From contig NC_087093.1 of the NCBI RefSeq assembly GCF_963855985.1, positions 7,819,501 through 7,883,500 of the forward strand: a stretch of 64,000 bases of DNA, given 5' to 3'. Under the pieces are notes generated by a model. The model was not told the DNA's origin and ran no database searches. It was given only the letters and a program-made list of their open reading frames with translations. Positions within the stretch are counted from its first letter, which is position 1. Every line of letters starts with the position of its first letter. This document shows, piece after piece, positions 42,722-53,861 of this stretch. Position numbers and translations under genes: made by a program. Origin of the DNA: Ostrinia nubilalis (Eukaryota > Arthropoda > Insecta > Lepidoptera > Crambidae).

Positions 42722-43729
42722 ATGCCCAAATCTAAGTTACGTCGATGTGATAAGTGCCAAAACACAGTGACAAAAATCTCACCAGGACTGGAATGCAGTA
42801 AGTGTGATAAGCTGGTGCACGCTAAAGCCGAGTGCTCAGGATTGTCTAGTAAACAAATCTCGGCACTTCGTAACACTAGCAACCTAGAGTGGACCTGTAG
42901 CGAATGCCAACAAGATTCCCCGCCAAGGTCATCATTCATAGCTCCTGAGGACGAGGAAGACGATACCGAGAGTTCTATTCTAAAATCTGCTAACCCTACC
43001 ATTGATGTGAAGAAACTTCTAAGTGACATCTCTATCGAAGTTGAACGAGCCATCAAAAAAGAGCTCCGCCAGCTGAATGAAAACTTAGAACTGTACGCGG
43101 ACAAGATGTGCTACATAGAACAAGAGAACAGAGAGTTAAAAGAGAAGGTAAAGAATTTAGAAAATATAAACAAGCATCTATCAAATAATAACAAAAATCT
43201 TGAAACACGAGTTGCAGCCCTTGAGCAGAGACATAGTGAATTTGAGCAAAGTCAACTAAGTAAGCACGTAGAAATCGTAGGAATACCACCACAACAAAAA
43301 GAAAACATAAACCAGATTGTTTCAAAAATTGCACTAAAACTGAAACTTGACACAAAACTGGTGAAATCTGCCAGCAGAATAAATACCTATAAGGGAAAAG
43401 CATCCTCCATCAAGATAGAACTTACTGACGAACAAGAACAACACCTGTGGCTCCAAAGTGCACGCACGACGAGTATCATACTCAAGGATATAACCCCAGA
43501 AATACAAGATAATACAGAAAACGATAAGATTATCATAAGACCGGCCCTAACCAACTTCAACAAAGAACTCCTCTGGCAAGCTAAGCAAAATCTCAAGGAC
43601 GCAGGATTCAAATACATCTGGCAAAAGAACGGAAAAATATTGGCTAGAAAGGACGACAAGGAGAAGGTACTACATATTCGCAATACTGAAGATATCAAAA
43701 AACTAACAGGAATTGTAAAGAAAGAATAA
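42722..43729 (+). CDS. LINE ORF1 protein, PHD finger plus coiled coil
   Basis: 335 residues from ATG 42722. The open frame extends upstream to 42536, but through the structured leader, so the 42722 start is preferred. Residues 9-62 form a Cys4-His-Cys3 PHD finger (C9, C12, C25, C28, H33, C38, C59, C62). An acidic linker follows, then a coiled coil at about 100-180 with LNENLELYADK and repeated Leu/Asn/Lys heptads. The C-terminal third (about 180-335) resembles the nucleic-acid-binding domain shared by insect LINE ORF1 proteins and the baculovirus FP25K family, for example KYIWQKNGKILARKDD. Such proteins bind and package LINE RNA. The PHD finger may add chromatin or protein contacts. Domain naming is by eye. 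Confidence 0.85.
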   Translation: MPKSKLRRCDKCQNTVTKISPGLECSKCDKLVHAKAECSGLSSKQISALRNTSNLEWTCSECQQDSPPRSSFIAPEDEEDDTESSILKSANPTIDVKKLLSDISIEVERAIKKELRQLNENLELYADKMCYIEQENRELKEKVKNLENINKHLSNNNKNLETRVAALEQRHSEFEQSQLSKHVEIVGIPPQQKENINQIVSKIALKLKLDTKLVKSASRINTYKGKASSIKIELTDEQEQHLWLQSARTTSIILKDITPEIQDNTENDKIIIRPALTNFNKELLWQAKQNLKDAGFKYIWQKNGKILARKDDKEKVLHIRNTEDIKKLTGIVKKE

Positions 43730-43817
43730 GTATCTTATCTGGTTCCTACTCTTATTCTTAACTATTCATATTTGGCTACATATTATAAATACTAATTGCT
43801 TACAACTTCCTCTATAA

Positions 43818-46724
43818 ATGGCCTCCAATATAAATGAACTTAAAAATGTAACAAACCTAACTACGTACTTTAACTACCTACCTAGCCCTCATCACTTAAG
43901 TATTATGCATGTAAACATACGATCCTTGTACAAGTATTTTTCAAATCTGTTGCAAAGCATTAGCAATATTAAAAATAATCTAGATGTAATAATTGTAACT
44001 GAGGCGGGTATATCAGAAAACGTAAAAAGTCTTTACGAAATCGATGGCTATACAATGTACACAAAATTAAGAAAAAATAAAAAGGGTGGGGGTATCATTA
44101 TCTATGCCAGCAGTAAAATAAAAATCGAATTAATAACTGATAATATCTTACACTGCGAGAGCTTAATTGCAACAATTGGGTATCAAAACAGCAAAATATT
44201 ATTATACGCACTGTATAGACCACCTAACTGTAATAAAGATATATTCCTAAGCGAACTGACAAACCACCTAACTCGTTACTCCAATAACAAAGATGTAATA
44301 CTTATGGGAGATATTAATATAAACATTCGAATCCATAATGGCACCAGCGATAGGTATCTCAACACACTGGCGGATCTAGGTCTACTGTGCGGGATAACTG
44401 AATACACTAGAATAGAACTATTAAATCGAAAAATTACACAAAGCTGTATTGATCACATTTTCTGTCGCATCCACACAGGGGACCTATTCACCGCCGCGCT
44501 CGACACCACACTGGCGGACCATCGCATGATCGTACTATCCTGCCTTGGAATGCAGCGAATACAGAGTGTGCCCAAATTTACTACATTTGACCATAGGGTA
44601 TTGTCACAAGAGTTAAATAAAATAGACTGGAAGGACGCGGAAATCATGACGTCACCTAACGAAATTTATAACTATATAGAAGTTAGCCTTCAGGAATGTT
44701 ATGAAAAATCAAAAATAACTAGGGTTGGTAACATTAAAAAAACAAGAGAAGAGTGGATAAATAATAAAGTAATTTCGTCATGTCTCGCCAGGGACAATCT
44801 TTTTAAGGAGTGTAAAAAAGACGTGAACAATATGGTATTAAGATTAGAGTACAATAAATTACGCAATAAAACTAATAAAATCGTTAACGATGCTAGAAAT
44901 AAATATTATAACAAACTAATAACCAAAAATAAGAATAATCTTAAGCAAATGTGGAAAATATTAAATAAAATAGCTGGAAGAATAACTAAATCGGTGGATG
45001 ACGTCATCAGTAGGGCTTTTGACGGTATAAGTGAAGTTATTTTATCTGACAATTTTGCTCAATCGTTTGACCGAAACGTAAAGTCCATTTTGCCAACATG
45101 TAACAGACCCTTACTAGACAAAGCACAATACTCTCGTAGGATAGACCGATCTATATACCCTAAAAAGGCAACCCGGCAAGATGTCAGTAAAATAATAAAA
45201 AACATAAACATACACAAAGCACCAGGTCATGACCAAATACGTATGATAGACATCAATCACATATTAGAAAACATTGTAGGAGTTATAACAAATCTTATTA
45301 ACACTTCTATAAAAACAGGTATTTATCCAGATAGCCTAAAGAAAGGTATAGTTAGACCTATATATAAAAAAGGACAACACAATTGCTATGACAACTATCG
45401 GCCAATAACTATATTACCATCAATTAATAAAATAGTTGAAAAATACATATGTCGACTAATTACATCGTTTTATGAAACCAATGACGTACTTAATGATCAG
45501 CAGTATGGATTCCGTAATAACAAAAGTACAACTATGCTACTATCAAAATTTACTGATGAAATCAACGAAAATCTAGGTCATAAGAAACATGTCTTAGTTG
45601 TCTTTATCGACTATAGCAAAGCTTTTGACACGTTGCGACACCACACATTGATAGACAAGCTGGACGACTCCGGAGTCAGAGGTCCCCTACTGAAATGGTG
45701 CAAGAACTACATGGAAGATAGGAAATATGTGGTAAAGGTTGGTGAAACGTACAGCCGGCCAATTAGCATCACGGAAGGCACGGCACAGGGTTCCGTACTA
45801 GGCCCCTTAAATTATCTGACATATGTAAACGACGTTCCGGGAATCGTGACTGAGTGCTCCTTGTACCAATTTGCGGATGATACTTGCATTATATCGGCGG
45901 ATCGAGATGTAGCAACTGCAGAAAGGAAATTACAGTATGATTTTACAAACTTATGTAAATGGTCACACGACATGGGTCTGGTTCTAAACGCTAGCAAAAC
46001 CAAAATGATACATATACACTCCAGTCACAACAAACCAAGCAAGTACGCACGCCTACTGGTTCATAATCATAATTGCCTGCACGTTGAACAACCGGGATGC
46101 TCCTGCGAAGCCGTGGAACGGGTTAGCCAGCAGACATACCTTGGCCTAATCATTGACGATCGGTTCAACTGGGCCTGCCATATAGAAACCTTAATAAACA
46201 AAGTAAGAGTTATCCTATCAAAATTCTATTACATCAAGAATAAAATACCGTATACAATTCTAAGAAACCTGTACCTATGTCTTGTGGAATCAATTATCTC
46301 GTATGGCATCACAAGCTATGGACGTACATATAAAACATACCTAGACAAAATATACTCCATACAACTCAGATTTCTAAAGTTAATAGTTCCTAAAAACATT
46401 AAACGCCAATTTGCAGATAATTATCACGAACTCTTTAAACACTGTAGAATAATACCAGTACACCAAAAAGTATACTATAGCTTGCTAACAGAACAATATC
46501 ATCGAGAAGAACTACGCGTGCCAATAAAACATAATAAACTAACCAGAAAAGTAAAAGATAAAAAGGTCTCAACTATATCTGCTAAAAATACCTACGGTGC
46601 AAGAACCACTCAGTACATCGTTCCGAGACTGGTTAATCTCCTGCCAACTGAAATAAAAGAAAAAATAAACACTAAAAATATAAAAATTATACTTAGGAAG
46701 TTCTTTTATAATAATAATTTATAA
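43818..46724 (+). CDS. LINE ORF2: APE endonuclease and reverse transcriptase
   Basis: 968 residues from ATG 43818. The endonuclease (about 1-240) shows HVNIRSL, VTEAG, YRPPN, LMGDININ, CIDHIF and LADHRMIV, so the Asn, Glu, Tyr, Asp-Asn, Asp and Asp-His active-site positions are all there. The reverse transcriptase (about 490-760) has YRPITILPSINKI, VVFIDYSKAFDTLRHH, EGTAQGSVLGPL and the catalytic FADD at about 685-688, followed by a thumb region. The enzyme nicks target DNA and copies the LINE RNA from the nick. No stop or frameshift is visible, and no RNase H or zinc knuckle is apparent at the end. With ORF1 it would form the retrotransposition particle. Confidence 0.92.
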   Translation: MASNINELKNVTNLTTYFNYLPSPHHLSIMHVNIRSLYKYFSNLLQSISNIKNNLDVIIVTEAGISENVKSLYEIDGYTMYTKLRKNKKGGGIIIYASSKIKIELITDNILHCESLIATIGYQNSKILLYALYRPPNCNKDIFLSELTNHLTRYSNNKDVILMGDININIRIHNGTSDRYLNTLADLGLLCGITEYTRIELLNRKITQSCIDHIFCRIHTGDLFTAALDTTLADHRMIVLSCLGMQRIQSVPKFTTFDHRVLSQELNKIDWKDAEIMTSPNEIYNYIEVSLQECYEKSKITRVGNIKKTREEWINNKVISSCLARDNLFKECKKDVNNMVLRLEYNKLRNKTNKIVNDARNKYYNKLITKNKNNLKQMWKILNKIAGRITKSVDDVISRAFDGISEVILSDNFAQSFDRNVKSILPTCNRPLLDKAQYSRRIDRSIYPKKATRQDVSKIIKNINIHKAPGHDQIRMIDINHILENIVGVITNLINTSIKTGIYPDSLKKGIVRPIYKKGQHNCYDNYRPITILPSINKIVEKYICRLITSFYETNDVLNDQQYGFRNNKSTTMLLSKFTDEINENLGHKKHVLVVFIDYSKAFDTLRHHTLIDKLDDSGVRGPLLKWCKNYMEDRKYVVKVGETYSRPISITEGTAQGSVLGPLNYLTYVNDVPGIVTECSLYQFADDTCIISADRDVATAERKLQYDFTNLCKWSHDMGLVLNASKTKMIHIHSSHNKPSKYARLLVHNHNCLHVEQPGCSCEAVERVSQQTYLGLIIDDRFNWACHIETLINKVRVILSKFYYIKNKIPYTILRNLYLCLVESIISYGITSYGRTYKTYLDKIYSIQLRFLKLIVPKNIKRQFADNYHELFKHCRIIPVHQKVYYSLLTEQYHREELRVPIKHNKLTRKVKDKKVSTISAKNTYGARTTQYIVPRLVNLLPTEIKEKINTKNIKIILRKFFYNNNL

Positions 46725-46945
46725 TCAACATACCGTCGTGTTGCTAAATACCCATTAATCTACCTAATCTATAAATATTAATTGAACTACAAATAACATA
46801 ACACAATGATAAAACTTACCCTTAACTACATTAATATAAATTACTAAAACTATAACAAAACTTTCCTCTGACCAAACTATGCACTTATTACACATCTTAC
46901 ACAGTCATACTAGTTTACTAACTAAAATAAAATAAAATAAAATAT

Positions 46946-48333
46946 TTCTTTGGAACAAGTATAACTTGTATTACATAAACATGAAGACACCCTGTAGGTA
47001 CGTTGCAAAAAAATAACTAGCGGAACGCTCGACCCGAGTCGACGTAGTATCGCGTTGTGCGACTCACCTCCAGCTGGCAAATTTATTGATACCTACCGCC
47101 TTCCTATAATATTAATTTTTATACTTATAAGCTATTGCGATGAATGTGCAATGTCACAACAAACATTTTTATGTTTAGTGATATAAGAAATGTTAGATTA
47201 TAAGCCTAACCTTGTAATTAAAATAAATAAATAAATAAGGACCGCACTCCCTCCGCGCCTCCGGCTTTTAAATTACACTCTAGTATAGGGCAGACTAGTA
47301 CCACGTGGAAGAGATCACGGCCAGTCGGGATCAACATAATTTCAGACCAGGCAAGCTTAATGTTGTAAAAGAAATGTGGACTGTATAATATACTCAACAT
47401 CAAATAAACCGCACCTTCCGCGACGCGAACTTTAACGATTTTCTTCTGACACAATCATGGTACCCCAACAATATTGGTGTTATTTGAAAGCCCAATAAAT
47501 ATCCTTAAAGAAAAACACATTTAATTTCTTAATAAATGATTAACGTATACCATAAATGTGACTTGAAAAAATACCTCACTTTGGGCCCACCTATGAGATC
47601 AATTAGACCAATTTTTATGGTTATAAAACCAAATAATATTATTTTATGGTTATAAATTTCACGTGTCCTCTTTAACAGATGGATAGCAATTAAACCCAAC
47701 TTAACAGTTTTATAGCCATTAAAGTTGGCTCTAGCGTAACTACCTATTTTTTGAAGAAGTGACTCTGGATTCTTCTAAGGACACATTTTGGGGGAAAAAA
47801 CCTTTCCTTTAATGAAATGAAGGTTAGAACTAGGCTTTTAAATGGTACCAATATTGGTGGGAAGTGGGGATGCATACGTTTGAAAATGCTTGTCGCGGGA
47901 GGTGCGATTTATTTGACGTCGAGTGTATGTGCGTTATAATAGATAAGAGGGATTCGAGATCAAACAGAATGTATTTTCACGAGCTTAAGTTTTCTAAGAG
48001 ACAAGTCAAAACTTAAGAACAAAAATGACAATGATACAGAGAATTTAGTTTTTGCAAATCTATAGGCCGAAAGAGTATAAAGGTGGAAGGAGGATCGTTC
48101 GCAACATCACAAATACATAATTATTTACTCTTCAATGTTGGTTGCTCTTATAGACAATATTTTTATGACTTTAAATGTTATAAATAATTAAATTATGTTT
48201 ATAGTATTTTATGAAAAACAAACTTTATGTATATAAAAATTATGTTCTTTACATTTATGATTATTTAAATTATGGTATTGAAAATTAGAGAAAGTTATTA
48301 TTATGCCTAAGAAACCATTATGCATTTAGAATA
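46946..48333. other. Non-coding stretch, no gene recognised
   Basis: A tail-like TTGTAATTAAAATAAATAAA at about 47211-47238 may mark another LINE 3' end. From about 48130 to 48330 TTATG words recur every 10-25 bp. No supported gene. Confidence 0.35.
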
Positions 48334-49629
48334 CGTGGGACACTATTTAAGTTGTGAGCCTAACTATGAAAACAAAGTAGTTTATTATTAAAATGGTATT
48401 GATTGCGTTTATTGGTATTGTCTTTCATGATTTATGTACTTTTTAATGTGTCTGAAATACTTTTCATAGCATTTTTTCCACTCAGCTTGAGGCACCTCCA
48501 AAGCATGGTTTTTGACCGCACCGACAGTTGCTTCTGGCTACATAAATCGCTGTTCACGCGTTTAATTTTAATATTTGGGTATCAAAAGAAGTGTTTAGAT
48601 TCCAAGCAAGAATTTTGTAGCGTTGGACCTGTTTATTTCATATTTTGAGTGTTCAAATAGTCAGTTGTTTGACGAGACGTGTAAAAGCTCACATTTTCGT
48701 CACGAATGGCGATTCGACTATGCTGGTCAGTTTCCTTTATTAAACTGAAGACTTTTGGAAAAAAAGTGGCTGTTTACTAATAAGAATTAACCATTCTAAA
48801 TTTCTCTAGTAACGTTTCTGTCATAATAATCGGATATTTCGGAAAAATAGGCGACCGTAAGTTTCAAATTGTTCCGAGCGCATGGGACTTTTGTTGGAAT
48901 TGGTTCATCTGAAAACACCTCCATAGTCGATAGCTGTTTATTTTCAGGATCATTATGCATAGATCCTTAATTCGTCCAGTGTCACAATTTTAAAAACGGC
49001 TTTTACAGCTTTTTAAACGTATTTATCAAACATTTCCAAGGATTAAACGACACAAGCGTCCTATTGAGCGTTTGAAAAATTTTGTGACATCCAGCGAGAA
49101 AAAAACGTATTAACCATAATATGGTCATACAATATTTTATTACTGCTAGTGGAATTAATGCCTAGGATTATCTCAATCCTACGATATATCACATGACGAG
49201 GTTTCTCTTCCATTTTTCTGACAACATCAATGTTTTCCGCCACTATTAGTCATTTTGGACGACTTTCGCAAAGTTCACTGGTGAGCCAATGACATACAAT
49301 ATTATACTTCTTAAACTAGCGTTTTACAATGGTAAAGGATAGATCTTTTTCACCAAAAGTGAAATTTAGCTGACCGCTTCAGTTTTGTATTGATTAACCA
49401 CGTCGAAAGTCTTATTAAATAGTCGCGCGAAAATTTCCGCAAGTCAATTCCAAGTTTTTGTAGTCAAGATAATTTTCAATTCAATGTTAATAATACAAAA
49501 CGTGCTCAAATGATAAAAAGTTTTGAATAAGGTTGTAGTCAAAAATGTCAAACTTTCCATTAAAAGTATCAGATGTCGTCTAACAACACGTTATGTTGTC
49601 GAGGCTCACAACTTAAATAGTGCCCTAGG
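48334..49629 (-). mobile_element. Full-length but decayed mariner transposon
   Basis: 1296 bp, the normal length of a mariner, flanked by TA (48332-48333 and 49630-49631). The inverted ends share CACTATTTAAGTTGTGAGCC. The minus strand carries transposase relics. Ends are well matched while the gene is broken, so it is an inactivated copy. Confidence 0.85.
48390..49260 (-). pseudogene. mariner transposase, frameshifted
   Basis: Recognisable blocks in order on the minus strand: NIDVVRKMEEKPRHVIYRRI and ILYDHIMVNTFFSRWMSQNF (49220-49085), the DNA-binding and hinge part; WVFSDEPIPTK and LKLTVAYFSEI (about 48955-48860), around the second catalytic region; and LEVPQAEWKKCYEKYF (about 48520-48460) near the C-terminus. 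The blocks lie in different frames with stops between them, and the DNA between 49080 and 48960 is poorly preserved. The enzyme would have been a cut-and-paste DDD transposase. It is not functional. Confidence 0.85.
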
Positions 49630-49631
49630 TA

Positions 49632-50950
49632 CTATGCATATCAAAGTTTATGCGAAAAAACTTTATGCAAATACTGTTATGCCAAACTAAATTATGATGA
49701 AAAATGTTATGCGTCTGAGAGGGCACCCTCTTATTACATGCCTTGAAAGGAATAGTCCCAGGTTGCGCCCTAATCAGGTCAATTAAAATTGACTTGTACT
49801 TGACTTGACTAGCACTCATTTATTTTATTATATTTTAGTAATAGAATATAATATCTAGACAGTACATGTTATATAGAAAGAGACGGCAACATTACATAAA
49901 AGAAAGGGGAATACTAAAACCATCGACGCTCTCTGAAAAGCCAACTATTTTACAATTCCGACTGGCACGTGTAGCTGTAAATAGAAACCATTTGTTGGTA
50001 GGTGTACCACACGGCAATATCCCGGCACTGGACAAATTAAAGCGCGTAGTAATTAAAACGAATCGATGTGACCGACCGACGTTTTATATTAAATACTATT
50101 GAAATACGGGAAACCATAAATTGAGGCGGAATTAGATTGTCACTGATAGTGCGAACACGCCGCAGCAAACTGAATTGAACGCAAACAGATAGACGGGATT
50201 TATTATTTTTTGAAACGCGCATTTAGTTACTACGTAAGCTACTGGATGAAAAATATTGGTTTAATAGCTTACGTGGTTTCTCCTACGTCCAGTCTGAATT
50301 TTTAGGTACTTTGCTATTGTTTGGAGAAGATGGTTGAGGAATGATAAATAGGTACATACTTAAGAAATGATTTTTTAATAAAGCCAATCCAAACACTATT
50401 AACTAGGTAAATTAACTTATTAATAAAAAATCGTGACTACTTTACAAATAAAGTTCTTGAATTTCGAATCATGAGTACCTAGAGTCATCAATATCTACGA
50501 GTAAACGAGTAAAATGCAGGTAAACTAAATAAAAGCAAGCTAAAATATCTCCAATTCTCCATGTCTCGTGATTTTTTTGTAAATATGATTGATATGGTGG
50601 GAACTTCTTTTGTTTACGCAATAACACGTCGTGTATCGCTTAATAATATCGATAACATGGATTGCGTAAAGCTTCTGACAAGCGGTGGACGTGAGCTTGT
50701 CGCTTCTGTTTGAGTTGACAATCATGAGAGCAATAATATCAAGGGACAAAGGACAAACTATGAACCAAAAGAATAACATTATCTAATATAAGTACCTATA
50801 AAATTCTCGTGTCACAGTGTTTGTAACAAAACTCCTCGATACTTCTGATACGGCTTGATTGACTCCTATGTTGTTCAGTAGGTCTGAGAATAAAGGACGT
50901 AAACTATTTTTGAGTTGAGTTTTTCACGCGTACGAAGTCGCGAGCACATC
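49632..50950. other. Non-coding stretch, no gene recognised
   Basis: TTATGC-like words continue to about 49715, as if the mariner had landed in a TTATGC-rich repeat. After that, no supported gene. Confidence 0.35.
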
Positions 50951-50952
50951 TA

Positions 50953-51628
50953 ACGGCCGGTTCACACATGTCTCCGTTTTACTGTTCCGTTTTATCGTGT
51001 ACGTTTTTTTTCGTCGATGTATGTATTACTGTATACAGAATACTGTGTCATGTGTGAAGTCGCTCATAGGTACAGTCACGGAATGAAAAGGTTCGTCAGT
51101 TTTCAAATTGATTCCTTCAACGAATCGCGAACACATATTACCTTTTGAAACTATGTTACAGAATAATCTCGAGTTAGAGAAAATATTCTTTAACTGTTTG
51201 TCAGTAAAGTTCAAAATTATTTAGATCAAAGTTGTTTGACGATTTAACTTGTCAAGAAGATTATTATGATTGATAAACTAAAACCTTCTTGTTGGTGAAC
51301 CAAGGTTGAAACCTGCCATTATTATTTCTATTAAATAAAAAAAACTACATTTTGTAACATTGCACTGATGCAGATGGGATAGAAAAATAAACAAGCAAAA
51401 CCTTATTCGTTAGCAAACGTCATATTTATTTAAATGTTAGCAGCACTGTTTCTTGCACTGTTATGTTGGCAGATTTGACTCTTACAGCTGTACCTAGTGC
51501 AAGCGAAAACCGACACTAAGGTGACGAACCTTTTCATTCTGCGACTGTACAACTACATACGCCATCGACAAAAAAAACGTATACGATAAAACGGAACAGT
51601 AAAACGGAGACATGTGTGAACCGGCCGT
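50953..51628. mobile_element. 676-bp foldback element with two layers of inverted repeats
   Basis: The outer arms begin ACGGCCGGTTCACACATGTC on both strands and match over about 65 bases, to the block before GTCGATG. TA stands outside both. A second inverted pair lies inside: ATGAAAAGGTTCGTCA at about 51083-51098 and TGACGAACCTTTTCATTC at about 51522. No transposase frame. A non-autonomous DNA element, probably with a TA target. Confidence 0.7.
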
Positions 51629-51639
51629 TAGTAGTCGTT

Positions 51640-52940
51640 TTTATACGTTTTTTACGAAATATGTAGGTAGGTAATCATGCTTGCTTGAAAGTGACCGACC
51701 TCAATATTACACTACAAAATCTCAATCGTTAGGTATTCCTCTTTGTAAGCAGATTTTATACTTCGGTAATTGACGTCGGTGCCGGTCCTTAAGACTCTGA
51801 AGAAATACAGGATTGGGTCACAATCAAAGGCTTAGAAATGCCTCCGGCGGCCCTTCCATTTCGTTCAATATTCCAGAAGAACTTATACGTAAGTAATTAC
51901 TTCGTATTTCTACGATTTGTTATTTATAAAGTTATTGAATTTTTTTCCGCTTGATAGGTACGACCCCTGAAAAAAGTTTTTACAGCGTAAACTTTTCAAA
52001 TGGTCTTAATGATTTCCTATATGAAATCAAATGGTTTTGTCTGGGAGGAAATTGGAGAAAGTTGTACCGCGATTTATTTATGTAGCCTATTTTGTATATA
52101 GGTTACATTTTTCAAATTTATAGGTATTTTTGTACTGTTTCAGCGGTTCAACCTTTTTTTTTAAATAAACACAAAAATAAAAGTTTTTCTTTTGGGCTCT
52201 ATTTTGTACAATCATGGAGACCGAACGTAACTGAAACACACACCACGGGCGGAATCGTAATGACGAAGTTTAATGAATGTACTCTTAGTTCAGCGGACCT
52301 CAACTTTTTGTGACGAAAACCTTTTGAAGCATCAAAAAGGACGATGCCCCAAAAAGGTAGACATAAAAATCTTGTTTTAGATTTTTGCGCTTGCATTTGT
52401 TCAATTGTCGGCAGAGCCTTCCTAGACTTCTTGCAGAGTCTTCTTCGTTGGGTATTCCTCCTGGAAAGGTACAGCCAGCGAAAAGCGGATCCATTTAGCT
52501 CCAACTTCACTCATCTACATTCACCAAATACCTTTACTTTTTAATTCTGTTGGCAGTGCAAGGTGCAATCTCATTGCAGCCGGTGGTTCGCGTCAGACGT
52601 CTAAAATGTTTTATGGGGCTACAAAATCTTGCTCTATCGGGAAATACTTTCCGTACGAGTGGCTCGTGAAGCACGTCATTTGCATTCCATATATGAGTCT
52701 GATTCTTTATGCTTTTTGCGTTGTTTTGTACAGATGTATTACTTACTACAAGAAATGTATGTTTGTGTCAGGAAAGGAAAATACGGCATTCCGTATTTTC
52801 TGCCTCTGGAGTTAAAACCTTTTTTAAATCAACCATATCTATGGTTATGATACGTTTTTCGCAGTACGCTGAGGCTCTTTTTTAATTATTTAAATTAAAA
52901 CTAAGCGAAGTCTTTTTACTAACGTTGAAAATTCAACACT
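51640..52940. other. Non-coding stretch, no gene recognised
   Basis: The frames at 52199-52510 (minus) and 52606-52850 (plus) show no family motif and overlap on opposite strands or in shifted frames, as chance frames do. Confidence 0.35.
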
Positions 52941-53062
52941 AAGGCTGGGTTGCACCATCTTACTTTAACTTCGACAAACGTCAAAAATCTGTCAAACTCC
53001 ACACCAAAAACACCGGTTATCGTTATAGTTACGGCCAAAGTTAGGTGGTGCAACTCAGCCTA
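52941..53062. mobile_element. MITE, 'GTTGCACCA' family, copy 8
   Basis: Full-length: it starts TAAGGCTGGGTTGCACCATC (one base upstream included) and ends GTGCAACTCAGCCTAA, with a well preserved interior. Confidence 0.7.
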
Positions 53063-53353
53063 ACTCCCTTGGAGGTTAAAATTTAACAAGTAACAGCATC
53101 AGCTCATTTTTTTGTCTTGATATAACTTTTTCAACCGCAATATAATACGTGCATTGATTTCGCAACCGAATTCCAGTTAAATTATTTGGAATTTTAATTC
53201 CAAACAACGTAATCCCATAATCCAATTCCATTTACCCGGGTTGCACGTCTCGCCTATTGGAAATCAGAAAAAACGTATGCTAAACACACCTGCGTGCTCC
53301 AGACGAACCATTGTAAAGGGGCGACCACACCGAGGACATTCATTTATTAAAAA

Positions 53354-53534
53354 CTAGCTTTCCGCCCGCGGCTTCGCCCGCGTGGAATTTTGTCTGTCAC
53401 AGAAAAACTTTATCGCGCGCGTCCCTGTTTCAAAAACCGGGATAAAAACTATCCTATGTTCTTTCCCGGGACTCAAACTATCTCTATGCCAAATTTCATC
53501 AAAATCGGTTGCGAGGTTTAAGCGGGAAAGCGTA

Positions 53535-53571
<37 letters not shown>

Positions 53572-53789
53572 GTTACTTTCGCATTTATAATATTAGTTGG
53601 GATAAAAACTAGCTTTCCGCCCGCGGCTTCGCCCGCGTGGAATTTTGTCTGTCACAGAAAAACTTTATCGCGCGCGTCCCTGTTTCAAAAACCGGGATAA
53701 AAACTATCCTATGTTCTTTCCCGGGACTCAAACTATCTCTATGCCAAATTTCATCAAAATCGGTTGCGAGGTTTAAGCGGGAAAGCGTA

Positions 53790-53830
<41 letters not shown>

Positions 53831-53861
53831 GTTACTTTCGCATTTATAATATTAGTTGGGA
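53354..53861 (-). mobile_element. Two tandem Helitron-like copies with (GACA)n
   Basis: Copies 53354-53602 and 53609-53861 lie head to tail in minus orientation, separated by TAAAAA. Each runs CTAGCTTTCCGCCCGCGGC to ATTATAATATTAGTTGGGA counted on the plus strand. Apart from the number of tetranucleotide units, the two look almost identical and match the copy at 3217-3469. Confidence 0.65.

Larger units (their letters stand above)
42474..46945 (+). mobile_element. Complete-looking two-ORF LINE, CR1-like
   Basis: A GC-rich 5' leader (42474-42721), ORF1 (42722-43729), an 88-bp gap, ORF2 (43818-46724) and a 3' UTR ending in AAAATA repeats near 46945. All enzyme motifs are intact, so the copy may be active or recently so. 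No target duplication was found; the 5' flank is low-complexity, which hampers its recognition, and both ends are approximate. A PHD-finger ORF1 with an APE-type ORF2 suggests the CR1/Jockey group, most likely CR1. That is inference, as no phylogeny was run. Confidence 0.85.
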
